Shown: piece by piece, positions 1 through 13,900 of the stretch
How positions within the stretch are numbered: position 1 is the stretch's first letter
How the letters are laid out: each line of letters opens with the position of its first letter
Assembly: GCA_024449915.1 (NCBI GenBank)
Contig: JAMZAV010002043.1
Span: 186,001-250,000 of the forward strand
DNA from: Sweltsa coloradensis
Taxonomy: Eukaryota; Arthropoda; Insecta; Plecoptera; Chloroperlidae
Direction of reading: 5' to 3'
DNA length: 64,000 nucleotides
Program-made: the position numbers and the translations under genes
The notes under the pieces: model-generated
Told to the model about the DNA's origin: nothing
Databases searched by the model: none
The model's input: the letters and a program-made list of their open reading frames with translations, nothing else

Positions 1-2400
1 TTGCCAGCCTTACACCGATGTTACCAATGCCCTCTCCAGAAGATAATATTCCCAGCAAGTTTTGTTACACTCTGATTCTCACCTATTTTCACCATCATTT
101 AACCGATCTTTAGGTGAAGTGAAACTTAAGGTAAACATTTAGGCTGCGTGGCTGGATACCCCGAATAATAGTTGGAATTGTCTGTTGAGTTGAGACTTGA
201 GGTGCACGCAATGCACTCATGGGAAACTGACGACAGACGAACGCACTTTCGCTAGTTCACATCACAGGTTACGGCTGGACGAAACAGTACTAAACCGTCA
301 CTTATCTTTATTGGCCGAATTAAGCTAACAACATCACGAACTAACTAAGCTAAGCTGCATTGTTCTACTCAGTGATACCAGGAAACAACTCAAATAGTAA
401 CACCCACTCTTGCCGCAAGCCAAGTAATAGTCATTGCTCAACATCATATTTACCGACTATTAGCCTAGAATGCTGAGATTGAGTTAAAACAGCCTTAAGG
501 ACTTTGGACTTTAGTTGGTGAGGGCGGTCCCATCGAAACTGCGTGTAATTGTACACCTAGGCCTATATCCAGTTAGAAAAGCGGGCCACTATTGGCAGAG
601 ATTTTATAATTATATATGTAATAATAACTATGGAGAGGCGGGCAGGAGGAAAGAATAGAAAGCTCTCAATTGGTAATTGGAAAACATGATGATTTATATG
701 AATACGAAGTCTTGAGACTTGAGAGTATATAAGCATATAGAAGATTTTAGATTCAAAGATGAAAGTGATAAAAATGTATTTATTTTTTTAAATTTGCAGG
801 CGTGCCGATGACAGGCCACTCATGTTGAGCTGTGTTTATTTTCTGAGCTCCCCGAGAAGAAAGGGGGAGTGCCGGAGTGGTGTCAAGGGTACACGTTTAA
901 CCTCTTTAAAATTCACGTTTAAAACTTTTAAACGTTTTCGCCGATCCTAGTGAAAGATTTCAGCTTCCACGTGTTTAAATCACTTAAAACCAGGGTTGGG
1001 CCATGACATATCATTCACTTATCGATTCATACGAATGTATCGATATCGATGTATAGAAATTTGATTATTTATGTAAAAATAAATCAAAGTTGAAAAAATA
1101 TATCATCAAAGTAAAAGCCGTACTTATTAACAATGTGTGGCTAAAAAGGGTTGATAAATGATAAGATATGACTAAAAATTATGTTTCCGTTCTCACACTT
1201 GCGTTGAATGGCTGGCACCACCATTTGTAAAATTCGGGACACATTTTTATAGGCTACCCGGCACCTCCACCATAATTGAGCACTGGGTCCGAAATGTGAA
1301 TATAGATCCATTTTATTTGGTACATTTACAGCATTGGGCTAACACGTATTTTTCCCCCAAGTTCCTATCTCAGTTCTAATTATTTAAGTTTTTATTAAAT
1401 TGGAATTACTTTTTTTTATTTTTCTCCCTTTATTTCGAGATTTTGATATTAAGTTCAATAATCGATTTAAAATATATCCCCACATATACACACATAATTA
1501 TCTTATAAAATGCATTATTTATTACAAGCTGCACAAGGATTAATAATTCATACATGATTTTTTTTTAGAATTTGATATAAAATGTACTTGCTCTTTTAGT
1601 AAAAAAGTTTTATTTTGGCCTGAACTCTGCTGATCTCTGAATCGAAACGAGTTTATTTTATGCGCGAAAAATTACAACATTTTTATTTTTAGAGTCACTC
1701 CCGCGTCCAAACGCCCCATTACAGACTGAGGTCACGGGATCGAGTCTCCCCGGGGGCTTAGCACTGACCCACCCACGACCTGGCGCCTGCGAAGACGTAA
1801 CAGGTACAGTACAGTTACTCCTCGAGGTGGTTGCATTGCGCAAGCGCCGTGTAACCTGGAAACCTGCTCCAGACCACACCAAACCAAACCGCGACAAGTC
1901 TTCGAGAGTGTGGTGAACAACGCTCTGGTTACGTTCAACCGCAGAAGTGACGTCACGAGTGGGAAACTCACAAGGGCGGAGACGTCGGATCAACTCGCAA
2001 GACATTCGAGCAGTACATTTCAATCGAAGGCCAGACATGCAATTTGCTGAAATGTCAAGTCGTTCAGTAAGGTGACAATCCACTTTTTGGACATAGACTC
2101 AATTATCATCGATTTATGACTGCGATTAAGTCGGCCCACATGAAATGTGGGTGGTTGATATATAAACTACAGCGAATACGTAAACTAGAGTAATAAAACT
2201 GAAGCACCTTTTATATTTATCCAATAAGCAACATTAACGTTTTAGTATTGGATTATAACACACTATACATTGTGTAAGACAGACAGAGCTGTATGGACCG
2301 ACATGGAATATACTTTAGAAATATGTATCAAATTTGATTTGAATTCGGATTTGGAAGAGTACACGTTCAAGTCGAATTGAATTGCTTATCGATTCCACTT
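1..2400. other. No gene recognised; AT-rich intergenic DNA
   Basis: Only short scattered open frames are present, the longest 141 codons on the minus strand at 1658-2083, with no recognisable domain and no coding-like composition. A cluster of ATCGAT-like words lies at about 1015-1060, just after a TTGGGCC stretch at 994-1002 that resembles some hAT termini, but no matching right end was found. A possible tRNA B-box on the minus strand lies near 1735-1750 (TCGATCCCGTGACC read on the minus strand), too weak to call a SINE. Confidence 0.6.
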
Positions 2401-2401
2401 C

Positions 2402-2424
2402 GGGGGGGGGGGGGGGGGGGGGGG
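2402..2424. repeat. Poly-G homopolymer run
   Basis: An uninterrupted run of about 23 G follows TTCC. Similar G or C runs occur near 6269, 17213, 17955, 29885, 30180, 38655 and 45942, several of them inside hAT-type elements. The exact length is unreliable in most sequencing data. Confidence 0.9.
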
Positions 2425-3060
2425 TTCTTTAAATAATTATAAATCGTGAAATACCACAAATAGCAGCTCTCATTTAGCTCGGCTTGTAGGCTACACACAC
2501 GCACAGTCAGTAGTTTAGTCGAGTGAAATATGTTCAATGCCAGTGCTAGCTGCTATGCGTTTTAGTAAAGTTCATTAGCGACTGGTGTTTTTTCATAATG
2601 GCTACACTAAACCACTCGACAACGAAAATAGAGTAGACTTTTAATCCACTTTTCTAGATCTAAAAGTCCTACTGAAGTAAATTTCTGAGTGCAGACAGGT
2701 CGAGTAATACAATTTAGTGCTACTCAACTAAACTACTGTGTACAAACACTATTAACAACACTATTAATAACACTACAATCCGGGCATCGATAAAAAAAGT
2801 TCTATCACGGGGAGATACAAAAAGTTCGACTTCGTTGAGTCGGCATTTTTAAACAAGCCCAAAGTAAGTAAGTCCAAGCAATATTGGTGGAATTAATGCT
2901 GTCATTGTCTTGCTTGAAGTCCAGTTAAACGAACATAGTTTTCAATGGTGAAGTTCTAAGTTAATTACTGCCTCACTAGTTTAGTTCCCACCCGAAGACA
3001 GACAGTACAACAGTTACTAGATCGGATCTGAGATGAGCATCTCAATGACAAAAGATATAG

Positions 3061-3300
3061 AAACAATGCGAACAACAAGAACAAAGATGGCGGCGGCAAC
3101 GTCACGTGGCACGGACCTACCCTAACCTCACATAGAAACAATGCGAACAACAAGAACAAAGATGGCGACGGCAACGTCAAACAATGCGAACAACAAGAAC
3201 AAAGATGGGGCCGGCAACGTCAAACAATGCGAACAACAAGAACAAAGATGGCGTCGGCAACGTCACGCCTCGAGGACGTGGCACGGACCTACCCTAACCT
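3061..3300. repeat. Short tandem repeat, 43-bp unit, 4 copies
   Basis: The phrase AAACAATGCGAACAACAAGA begins at 3061, 3136, 3179 and 3222, giving 43-bp units with one longer 75-bp unit. The longer unit carries an extra stretch (GGCACGGACCTACCCTAACC), and that stretch returns after the last copy at about 3280-3300. This implies expansion by unequal exchange or slippage of a segment that originally included the CCTAACC end. The 100- and 87-codon frames across it are products of the repeat. Confidence 0.85.
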
Positions 3301-3726
3301 AACCTCACATCTGTGCTGTGCACACCGACCAACCCCACGAGACCGTGCGAAACTCGAAAAACACTTCTCACACAACTTACATCTTTCAAGTGTCTTCCTG
3401 TCGTGTCAGCCGCCAACAAAGGGCGAGCGAGTTGCGACACTCGACAAAAAAATCATCAGCTGTGTCGAAAGGTTTCCGCTTTGGATAACTCAAGAACCAA
3501 CAGGTGTGAACACAATTCTTGTTTTTTAATATCAAACCTTATAAATACAACGAAGGGTATAATTGTGAAGGACTAGTTTGCTGAAAATGTTCCACTTATC
3601 TCGCAAACAAACGCCGATCTTACGATCTAATAAAAAGGATGATGTACATGAAATGATTAAAGAAGTTTGAGGGATTTAGGCCCTATTTAAAATTGTATAT
3701 ATCCGACTGTTTTGTGTCATAAAAGG

Positions 3727-3732
3727 TAAAAA

Positions 3733-3764
<32 letters not shown>
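3727..3764. repeat. (GAAA)n microsatellite
   Basis: About eight GAAA units follow a short A run. Simple repeat. Confidence 0.9.
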
Positions 3765-3769
3765 ATAAT

Positions 3770-6700
3770 ATGTAAACTACAAAGACAGCTGCGTTCACCC
3801 ACACCACATTACATAAATATAAATTAGGCCCAACAACTTTAAATACCAATTACTAAACGATCAGCTCGAAACATTATAGGGTCTCATGTAAATTGAACAA
3901 GTAGCAACCAAACAAAACTTTATTTATTTTTAGAGGGGGATATGATATTTAGCTTATAATTAAAGTTGACGAGTTACTTAAAAGTTGCTTCCCTCTGAAA
4001 AATACACTTCAGATCTGAACTTGGCACTTTCGTAAATTTCTTCCCAATCAGTGCAAAATTGAAGAGAAGCAAGAGCAAAGAACTGCGAACATTATAAACT
4101 TTAATCTTTTAAAACTTTTGAACTTGTAAACTGTTCATCTCAACTTCACCGTATAAACGAACTGAAATTGAAAGGCTTTTGAAATGCATAAATAAATTGC
4201 TGGCGTTGAAACTTATGGAAATAATAATTTATAAAATTGCTCACAGTATTCACAATGGTTATCTACTAAGGCAACGTGTTCAATTCCTAATCTTTAACTT
4301 TAATTTGTCAGAATAGAATTACATTTTTATAAATATTTTGGAGGGGAGTGAAAATATGAAATACATTTTAAAAACGAAAACATGCTAGGGATGATTTCGA
4401 GTTAGACGAAAGTGAAAGGACCAGCGCTGGGACCATGCGTCGAGCCGAGATGTCAAGTACGCGTCCTACGCAAAGTTCTGACACGCACAAGTCTCTGCTG
4501 TCAAGACCGAACATCGCGTTGTACGAAGTGGAAGAAACAGCCGCATTTCAATTTTATAATTAGCTTTCTCGTCCAGATGCAGAGTACGGAGTAGATTGAG
4601 GATTCCATCGTGCGTGCTGCGTGAAAACCATCTCTGCTCGGCTGTCATTCTGTGCGAACTCATTATTTCCTAGGAATTCGAAACAAAGAAGCTGTGAACC
4701 TGTGTTACTTCCTTTTGTTCTCAGTTGTAGGTGATTGTGAGTTTTGCTGCCTGAAAAGTCGCATTCATTCATTCAATTATTCATTCAAGAAAAAGAATTG
4801 AAAATTACAACCATTGTTTTCTCTCACTGAATATATAATAGGGATGTGTGTAAGTAAGGTTACCTAAAAAGAAGTAACACTTACAATTAGTAATATAATG
4901 CAATGTAATGTCGTGGCTTCGGTCGATTACAAAAATACGGTGTTGAAGAGTATCCTCAAACCGTAGTATTTCTTGGTTTCTTATGCAAAGCGACTTCAGA
5001 GTATTAATTGGTCTTGAGCGCTGCAATGATACAACCTATGTAGGGACAATATTTTTTTTAACGATTTTGAAGAATTATGTAGGCCTACTAGTAGTATCCA
5101 TCGAAACCCCACCTCGGAAAATAAACAATTCTACTTCTTCCCGAGGAAACTATATTGAAGGCCACTCTCGGAAGCTAAGGCAGCTAGGCTTGGTTCGATT
5201 CTCGTCACAGTCTGTTTCCTGCACGAGAAGGTTAGGTCTGGTTGTGTTTCACAGCTGATGACTCTGAAACAGCGTATCTACGTGTCACCGTCACCAGGAT
5301 CCCACACCGCACCATCGCTCGCTGGCTAACTCTGCAGGTCGGCAGTGACCTTGCCATCCTCCTGCCTGGCTGCATGCCTGGCTGCCTGGTTGCATGACCC
5401 TGTTATTATCTGTCTAAAAGATGCTATAAGCGAGACGGTCTACAGGTGATTTAGAAGATGATGATGCTGATTTCTGTAGCGATCCACCTGATTTCACGAG
5501 GGTTCACAGGTAGACACAGCAATAAAAGATAAAAGTCTTGGGTTCGACTCCCGCTCCCGCCACCACTATAGTCGCTTCCGTCTGATAAGTTTCCCCTCCC
5601 CAGTGATTTCCTCATTCCTTCGGCGAATAAGATTCCGACACGAAACTTATAGCTGAGAATTTAGGCGAAAGTTGTAATCGAGTCCTTGTAAAAAAAACCG
5701 TTGTTGAGCAACTCCTTGATTGAAGATGGATCCACAACAGGTAATTGTAAGCAATGTATGTCCTTGAGAAACATTCTAACTAGTATTTGAATTCAACAAT
5801 ATCTTGAATCTCGATAGCCAAACAACTGAAGTGGAAGACATTTGCATGGGCAAGTTCATAACTAAGAATCATGAAAGATATGATATTTTAATGTCCATTC
5901 AACAATGATTGATGTGAAGAAGGCACGCGAAGTCTTGCTGTGGCCTTCGCAAGACCTGATGTAAGTAAAAAAAACAAATGTGTTTGTTTACTAAATTTAG
6001 TTTTTTATTTATTCTATTCACAGAACTGATTATTGGTGGGGGACTAAAGGCCACTCACGTAAAAATGATCCGAATCAACCAGCGCTGACGCCAACAACGA
6101 GCGAATAACGGCCAACCATAAATTTAAATTTAAATGCAAGCTCGCTGGTTGGTCATGATCAAACCGCGTTCGACGCCAGCATCGACGGCTCCAAAAGCTC
6201 ATAGTTTACAATGTCTACATCCGTATATTAGATCATATGGACATACACGTTGAAAGACTATTTTTCAGGGGGGGGGGGACTTTCGAGCTAACGTACAGCT
6301 CACTAAAATCAGTTTCTCACAGTGATGACCAGAGACGTACATGTATAATTGTACATTAATTTGAATAATTCGTCATTTTCTAAGGGGTGGGGGCTACTCC
6401 CCTTCCCCCTCCCCGACGCCGCTGCATATGGATGGTATCGTGTTCCTACTGACGCCACTCTTCGTTACAATTAGCCTCGTTGCGTGTGCGCTTCGGCAGT
6501 ACAATATTATCCGATTGTCACATTGGCCATCAATGAGCGTGTCAGTGAATCGCACCAATGAACAAGCAAACTTAATTGAACCAGAACTCTAAAACACTAC
6601 AGGAAGTCATTAACAACAGAGGAGCAACAGTGGTGAGAACTTTTCTACCTGTTGTAAAAAGTTACGGGATTTCCTCGCTTACTGCATGAGCTCTTGATAC

Positions 6701-9330
6701 ACTGATGGCTCTGTGTGAGCAAACTTTTAGTGGGTGATAATGATTTAAACACGCCCAGCGAGCCTCGCTGTCGTGCGTGAGTAGTTTTTTTTATGTTACA
6801 TTTAAATTTACGAACATTACTGATAATGAACTTCAAACATAACTAGAAGTAGAATACTTAAAATTTATCACGCAGCACGCTTTATTGTAGCAGTAATGAA
6901 TTAATCGAGACGACATGTCAAAAAATGACAAACCAGGTTTTGAATATGGAACGATGGCCATGCCAGCCAGAGAGCGATTACACCAACTTATTTCAAAGAG
7001 TCTTCACGAATGGGGGATTAATAAATTATTAAACTTATAAATAACGAAAAAAACTCTTAAAAATTAAGTTCTTGTCATTCAATAATAATCTATATTCTCT
7101 TTCGGAATCCAGGAAAAACCCAACTTTATCGATTAGTATAAATATTGACTCAATCACTCAGCTCACACAGAGTGCTTCAAAGGATTGACATAATTTATTC
7201 ATTCGATTTGTTTCGTGTGTTTGCTCAGTTGACGTCTTTGCCCTGGGATGTCATCATCAATCATTCAAACAAGGAGGAGCGGGCCCAAACAAAATGGCTT
7301 GACCTTCCCAAACTTACTGCCCACAGTTCCGCAAGTTGTACTCCTCTTGGGAGTTGGGGACTGAACCACTCGGCATTGTAAAATATCATAACGTGTAATG
7401 TAAGTATTACTTCATTTAGCTCCATTTCTACTTATAGTACCATTCAATTATCTGTTTTCCATAGATCAGTTAATTTTTTTTGTAAAAAGTTTAATTTTTA
7501 ATACCCAGAAAAAGTTTCAAACATCAGTGCTGTCACAGTGTCAATCAATCAAGCAAAACGGAGACTTTCGAAAACGCCGTCTCAAAGAAAAACAAAGCGG
7601 AAGTGAACCAAAATGTCGGTGACTTCACCTAACCTTTCAACAAGAAAATATAGAACACGAGGCAAGACCTTTAAAACCGTCACAACACACAAGACAATGA
7701 AAGGGGTATGCAAGCCAAGGCACAATAGCTCTCGCCATCAAGTTGGAAGTTCCGGGGTTTTACAAGTTTGTTTACGTTTACCACGTTTTACGAAACCAGA
7801 GTTATGTACGACAACAATGGCCTGACGGGTACCAGCTAAAAATTCAGTAGCAGCAGTAGCGTGCTGTCGAAATAGACGTCATTGCCACACACAAACTACA
7901 GCCACATTTCCACAACCCTTCACAAGTCCACCATCTATAAATGTAACACACATATCAACAAAACATTACATGAAATTGCATATTGTATAAAAATACACAT
8001 GGTCGTCAAAGCGTGTAAATCGAGTGTACCAGACGTACAGGTACACTGAAATACGCGTTTGCCCACCCCTACCCCTGCGTCGTCCTGCTACGCCCCCTTG
8101 CATGCTCGAGTTGTGTCGTTGTAGCTCGCACCCCCAGCAGAGTGGTGAGTGAGTGACTCAGAGTAAGAGGACGACCCCCTTGCGTGACCTCGCGGGCACG
8201 AACACCCCATTCAATATTAGCACACGCACAATAACCAGGAAGCCGGACCAATAAAAAGGAAGTTGGCCTATTGAAAGCCGGCCGCGTGGCTGCCATGTTG
8301 TTCGTGACAGGCGGGCGACTTTGGTTGGGTTGGTAGGAAAGCGTTTGTAACAATTTGTTGAGCTACAACTGCAATACGTCAAAAGTTCGGCAAGTTGAAA
8401 GTTGATATTAGCCTACAAATATTTTTCAGTTTAATTACAAATCGTTGGCATCCACTTGACTTGACAACTTATTATTCATGTACATGCCCTAAGGTTCCTG
8501 AGCAGTTGACTATTAGGATTATTGAGCGTTTCTAACTTATGAGTGACAATATGTAAGATGGCATTCAGACAAATCTTGAGAAAGTAATATATACGTCTAG
8601 CAAAGGTTTGTAAACCGTTCGTAACTATTAATGAAATCAAGACAGTCTAAAGCTTGCCATGGGTGGACACTTTATAACAAGTAGGTACAAAGGGAAAAAC
8701 TCATCTATAGCAATGCCTAATATTTTTTATTTAAAAAAAAATTACTAGGCGGCATCTATGTTTAGCTGCTTACACAGATGCAAATAGTAGTTAGGAGTCG
8801 CACTGTTTTGTTGCGTTAAATAATAACATAATCTAGTATGACCTTTCTTTGTTCTCAAATCTGATAACGTCGCCATCAAACTTAGCATAATTTAGACTCC
8901 TTTATGCTTCGAGTTTGTTATTATACATTGCGGGGCGCAGGCAACGTGCGGCTGTGAGATCTACTTGGAATGGTTTTAAATATTTCCTTTATGAAATTAG
9001 CCAAATTATATTATTGATTCGCATAGGCTATATAGACGTGCACGACAGCCAGACAAGAAATACACTTCAGAAACTCGGAGAGTATGTGTCGCAAAACTGT
9101 GAATTGGTCCAGGGAGTATACTCACTATACCCATGCAGTTCGGAATCTCGAGTCGCCTGTGGCTGAGCATAGAGCCGCACAGGCCTCAGCCCAACATCGA
9201 TCCTACTAATCATAGTCAAGTTATAATGATTCAAACTACTTGACATCCGCAATCTTGGCGCAGTTTGTTCGAAGAGTCGCGTGACCGCATGTTACACCTG
9301 CTACACCAGGTTGCAACTATCTTGCGCAGG
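3770..9330. other. No gene recognised (3.8-9.3 kb)
   Basis: No open frame here has recognisable domains or credible splice context. Small items only: a CTGCCTGG/CTGCATG repeat at about 5358-5397, a tRNA T-arm-like phrase GGTTCGACTCCCG at about 5540-5552 followed by CGCCACCA (possible decayed SINE head), a 9-10 base G run at about 6269, and CCTAACC/GGTTAGG words. The 94-codon minus frame at 8069-8353 and the others look like chance. Confidence 0.55.
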
Positions 9331-9352
9331 CTAGACAGACAGACAGGCAGGC

Positions 9353-9413
<61 letters not shown>

Positions 9414-9435
9414 GGCAGGCAGGCACACAGACAAG
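9331..9435. repeat. (GACA)n microsatellite, first array
   Basis: A long run of CAGA/GACA with occasional CAGG variants. It opens all frames and creates artificial CLSV (minus) and TDRQ (plus) repeat peptides, which are not genes. A second array of the same motif lies about 355 bp further on. Confidence 0.95.
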
Positions 9436-9547
9436 ACAGACGTAGACAGGCAAATTCCAACTCGCAACCTTTTCGTGGTTTGGCCCCTGATTAGGGGAGT
9501 TTTACTCCCTGAAACTAATGGCGAGCTCTGGGTCGTCGTCGGGGAAC

Positions 9548-9792
9548 TTTCCCCTTCCCTTTGACTACCTCCCCGACGGCGACGACAATGACAACACGGA
9601 CGGATGATGACACAGACGGAGACGACCACGACGTGGGGGAACCCCTGCCCTCCCCATAATTATGCTTGTGGCTTGCTCTGACCAGCACAGGCCTGTCCAC
9701 CCCTTGTCCCCCCGCGGCATCCCTTACGTTCCTCCCTTCGTCTCGATTAGCCAAGTTGCATAAATATGAGACGTTAAGCAATATCCAATCCA
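9548..9792 (+). mobile_element. 3' end fragment of a LINE-like retroelement
   Basis: The first ~100 bases match, with changes, a segment at about 28311-28410. In both, one frame reads FPLPFDYL followed by an Asp-rich run (D, N, T), so this looks like the end of an old coding region. The last ~50 bases (9740-9790), containing CATAAATATGAGACGTTAAG, are nearly identical to the tail of the complete 5S-derived SINE at 39730-40112. A LINE 3' end sharing its tail with a SINE is the usual sign of a LINE/SINE partnership. The LINE clade cannot be named without the reverse transcriptase. Confidence 0.55.
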
Positions 9793-9865
9793 GACAGACA
9801 GACGTAGACAGGCAGACAGGCACACAGACAGACAGGCAGACAGGCACACAGGCAGACAGACAGGC

Positions 9866-9921
<56 letters not shown>

Positions 9922-9952
9922 GGAAAGATAGACGGAAAGACAGACAGACAGA
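9793..9952. repeat. (GACA)n microsatellite, second array
   Basis: Starts directly at the CAATCC end of the retroelement tail and runs as CAGA/GACA with CAGG, CACA and GGAAAGA variants. Its position suggests it grew from the short simple-repeat tail of the retroelement. Confidence 0.93.
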
Positions 9953-10311
9953 CAGAACAGTCAGACATAGCCGTAGCTGGTACCTGTGTAACACCACATT
10001 ATCGACCTGACCTAACCTGACGCAGTGATGCGTGACCACAATTTATTATTAGTATTCCGTGGTTTATAAATAGGCGTGTATAAATCATACATTCACTGCC
10101 ACGGTGACACTAGATTCATAACACAATACTCCCCATCCTTTGACAGCAGAGAGTCGCGACACAATCATTTATATCAATTCAACCAAATCGAGTAAAACCT
10201 GCGAAAGATTTATTGCGAGAGGGGGCTAAGTCTATATACTCCGGTGATATAGGAGAGTGAGGTGTTCCATTCAAAAATAATACCAGGAAAACGCTAAGTC
10301 CCGCCGCGTTG

Positions 10312-10960
10312 TTGGATGAGCGTAATTGGTGCATTGAGCTGCCATGTGTTACGCGGATTTTCTGTTGTTCTGTGAAAAAATCATTACTTAGTCGAAGATT
10401 TTTTTAAAATTGCAATTTTCATAAGAAATAAATATTCGATTGCGCTCAAATTTAACACGAATATATTAATTCATGAAATTAAGGTTCTGTGAAAAAATAA
10501 TTACAATAGGATAAAGCATGTAGGTGTAATAAGTCAAAGAATTGTTTTAAAAAAGAAAAAACCCGTAAAATTTCGATTTTCATGAGAAATAATTTTTCGA
10601 TTACGCTCAAATTTCGCACGAATATCTTAATTCATGAAATTAAGGTTCTGTGAAAAAATCATTACAATCGGTTAAAGCATGTAGGTGTTATAAGTCGAAG
10701 AAAGTTTTTAAAAATCGAAAAAAAATCGTAAAATTGCGTTTTTTATGAGAAAAAATTTCCCGATTGCGCTCAAAAACGTGGCAGTTCTAAGTTCAGAGAT
10801 TTCGAAGGCCTCCATGAAATTTCATCGCAATCGGAGTATCGGTTTTTCCGGAATCGTGCTAACAAACAGACAAAAATACAGAAAAAAAAAAAAACATTCC
10901 GGATTTTTTTCTCCAGTGTAGTGAAATGGAATCTTCGCTTCGCTCGCTTCGCTCATCCAA
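10312..10960. mobile_element. 649-bp TIR element with internal 160-bp tandem repeats
   Basis: The ends are inverted copies of TTGGATGAGCG. The right end carries CTTCGCT/CGCTTCG repeats inside the terminus. The interior holds about 2.5 tandem copies of a segment containing GGTTCTGTGAAAAAAT (10482 and 10642, 160 bp apart, with a shorter first copy near 10366). Near the right end lies a stretch with ATCGCAATCGGAGTATCGG and AACAAACAGACAAAAATACAG. No clear target duplication was found, so the class is unknown. Probably non-autonomous; no transposase coding. Confidence 0.55.
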
Positions 10961-13900
10961 TTATGACAAAACGAAAATCGCCTCTGAATAGGTTGAAATT
11001 GGAAAGTTAATCTAATAAATGATACTGTAACTGTAATAGTGAGAGGGAGCGATATAAATGATATGTTTTAACAATTTGGTCACAGCATTCGCAATTCGTA
11101 ATTTGCTCCGGAAACAAACTCTGGAAGTAGAATTTTTAAAAATTAATGGAAGCATTGCGCGTGTGAGAGTTGGTTTGTGAATTATTGGTTGGCGGTTGAG
11201 TGAACGACAGGTGATGATGAGCTCACCCCTCACTCAGGTATTTATTCCATTCTCCCGTTGAACTCGAACATACACCGTTCAGAATGCAAGGTTTCAATAC
11301 GTCTACACAAATTGAATTATTCCATGTGGATTTCTTCATTCTAGTTACAAGGTAGACACAAATTTAATTGTAGGAGTAGAGCAAAGCAAAGCAGGTTGCA
11401 ACTGTTGATTGTCACCGAACTACCGGCGACATGAGTGCACTTGATGTCTCCCGACCTTGGAAGCAATTGAACCAAGCACCGAGTCAATCATTGTCAATAA
11501 CACTCAATCAACGCTGAGAGTGAGGCAACAACATGGAAACTGCAACATCGCAAGCGGTGTTGTTCAGTGTTCAGTCAAGTACTGGCACACTCATGAAACC
11601 TCCAACAGTTCAGCGGTGGTGGTTTTTTCTACCTTTTGTGGACCAATACCACGGTAAAAACATAATTATTTTTCAATATTAGTCCAAACTAATAAATATA
11701 ATTTAAATTAGATAATAGGCGCTGAGCACACGGATACAGTACAGACTGCAACGACGCAGATAAGCTAGTAGAGGAGAGCGCCTCAGTCTCCACCCAACAA
11801 AATACAAACACACCCATGATCCATATGGGGCGAGTCATGAAATGACAATCAAACTCTAGTTCAGTGGCCATAAACTTGACAGTGATAATAGCGAGATAAA
11901 TTACGTTGTGAAATAAATAAGAGTGACACTAGTCGGCTACATGGCCAATGTGGATCATACTGGATCGAGAATTGGATGCTGATCTGATGGATGTAGAGTA
12001 ATAATATACCGTGTATTATTTCTTAACGAATTTATCAACCCCTCCTCTTTAAATAAAAAGCTTCGTTTTACATGTATTTATTATAACCAATATTTTGCAT
12101 TGTTTTGTTTTGTTGTATTATGTACTATCCCACACCCATATATATATATTATTACTATGTGCATGTCAATAGGATGTAACAGCAGTGGTGCTCTCGCCCC
12201 GCTGTAGACGCAGAAATTGCTATCAAGTTACTAGAACACGTAAACATAAAGTAAGTAAACAGAGTCAACAATTCTCAGTCACTGTAATCATCAATGATAT
12301 TAAAAAGCTTGATTGAAAACGTAGAAACTACCTAGATATGAAGTAATTACGAGCTAGCGGTTTTAACGAGTTGGGCTGGCTGGGTCTCCGGACGAGTTTC
12401 TAATGGTACAGTACGTTTCAGCTGGTTTAAACGTAATTGTTGTGTACTTAGTTAGTACTGTCTACTCCAGGTAAGGCCCACCACAGAAAGATGTTTAATT
12501 GTTACAAACTTAAATGTAATCGTGTGAGTTGGGTTTCGAATCCCGTATAAAAAAATGATTTTTGTAATCAGCGTTAATTAGCAATATCAACAGCATCCGT
12601 ATTTTAACAACAAACACCTGAAACTAAACGGGGTCTAAAATTTAGTAAATATTGTTAACAATTTTTAAAAAATGTAATTCTAGTGTCGTTTTTGACCTTC
12701 TTTGTACATCGTTTTTTAAAATAATTGAATTGAATAGACGCTTGAAAAATAAATAAATTGCATGAGTCACTTAGGCCGAGGGCACTATCACCAATACATT
12801 AATAACAGTTTGTATCCAGTTAGTTAAAGTTACGGAACTGGTGGAGTTATTGCAAAAGACGTATATGTCAAATATACATGGTGTGCCTTTGGTATAATAA
12901 CCTGACCAATGCAAATGGTTTGCTGAAAATTGGAGGTAAAACGTGACAAAAGTAAATGTGTAAAATTCACGAGATTTCGCGTTCGACAACATTTTTAACG
13001 GGCAGTTCTGTTTAGCATTGAATAGAAAATTGACCAAAGCGAATGACGGAATGGGAAAGTAATTTGGCAATTCACTGCCAATTTAAATTATTCACAGTCC
13101 GAACTCGGCCAAATTAGGTAAATGAAATCCCTAGCCGTCAGAAGGCCTTGTTTGGCGACATTGTGTCCCCAAGGCCAAAGAGAAAGGACATATCGATGAT
13201 TGACATTGTCTCTGCAGGAAGCAGACGGATGGTGGTGTAACTTCCAGTTCCACCCACTGCGGCCTACACCCAACCATTGATTACCCTGCATTCTTTCAAG
13301 CATGCCATTTCGAACAGCTATTCTAAATTTAGGAGTTACGATCAAATTGAAAACCCTGGGCGTTGGATCTGTCTGTGGTGGCACGATTTGGCAGTAGTGC
13401 TTTCACGAGCGCCTTCTTTGGTACCGACAAACATGATACCAGAGGTCACGTCAAACAATCAAACTTAATTCTAAGTTACGTTATAACAAATCACAAACTG
13501 AGTACCGACATCAAATAATACTTGTGTGTAAAATGAGTTGAAATTGAAGGTACGAATTTTACACTCAAAACAGCAATACGAGGGTGTATGCATCCGAAGC
13601 ATTAACCAATTTTTAACAAAGAACCTCCATCAAATTTACCTAGCGAACTTTATCTATGTGGATCTCATTGTTGATAATTCATTGATTATGTTTTTTCATT
13701 GAATGATTGCTCCTTATTTTTAGCTTAGTTGCTTTGGCAATTTATTGTAATTATAATCAAATTTGTATTAGTTTAGTTGTAAGTAAAGTCAGTACTGATG
13801 TAATCCCCTTACTAAAAGATAAATGTGAATGAAGCGATTGAATAATAAGAAAACCGTACTAGCTACGGATGACATCGGGTGTTTTCGGTTCCAGCCCCTT

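Noticed and set aside
1658..2083. 141-codon minus-strand frame as a gene
   Set aside because: No recognisable domain, low-complexity-free but chance-like composition, and overlaps another frame on the same strand.
9231..10039. Long open frames with CLSVCLSV or TDRQTDRQ repeats
   Set aside because: They are translations of the GACA microsatellites, open in several frames on both strands because the 4-base motif has no stop in those frames.
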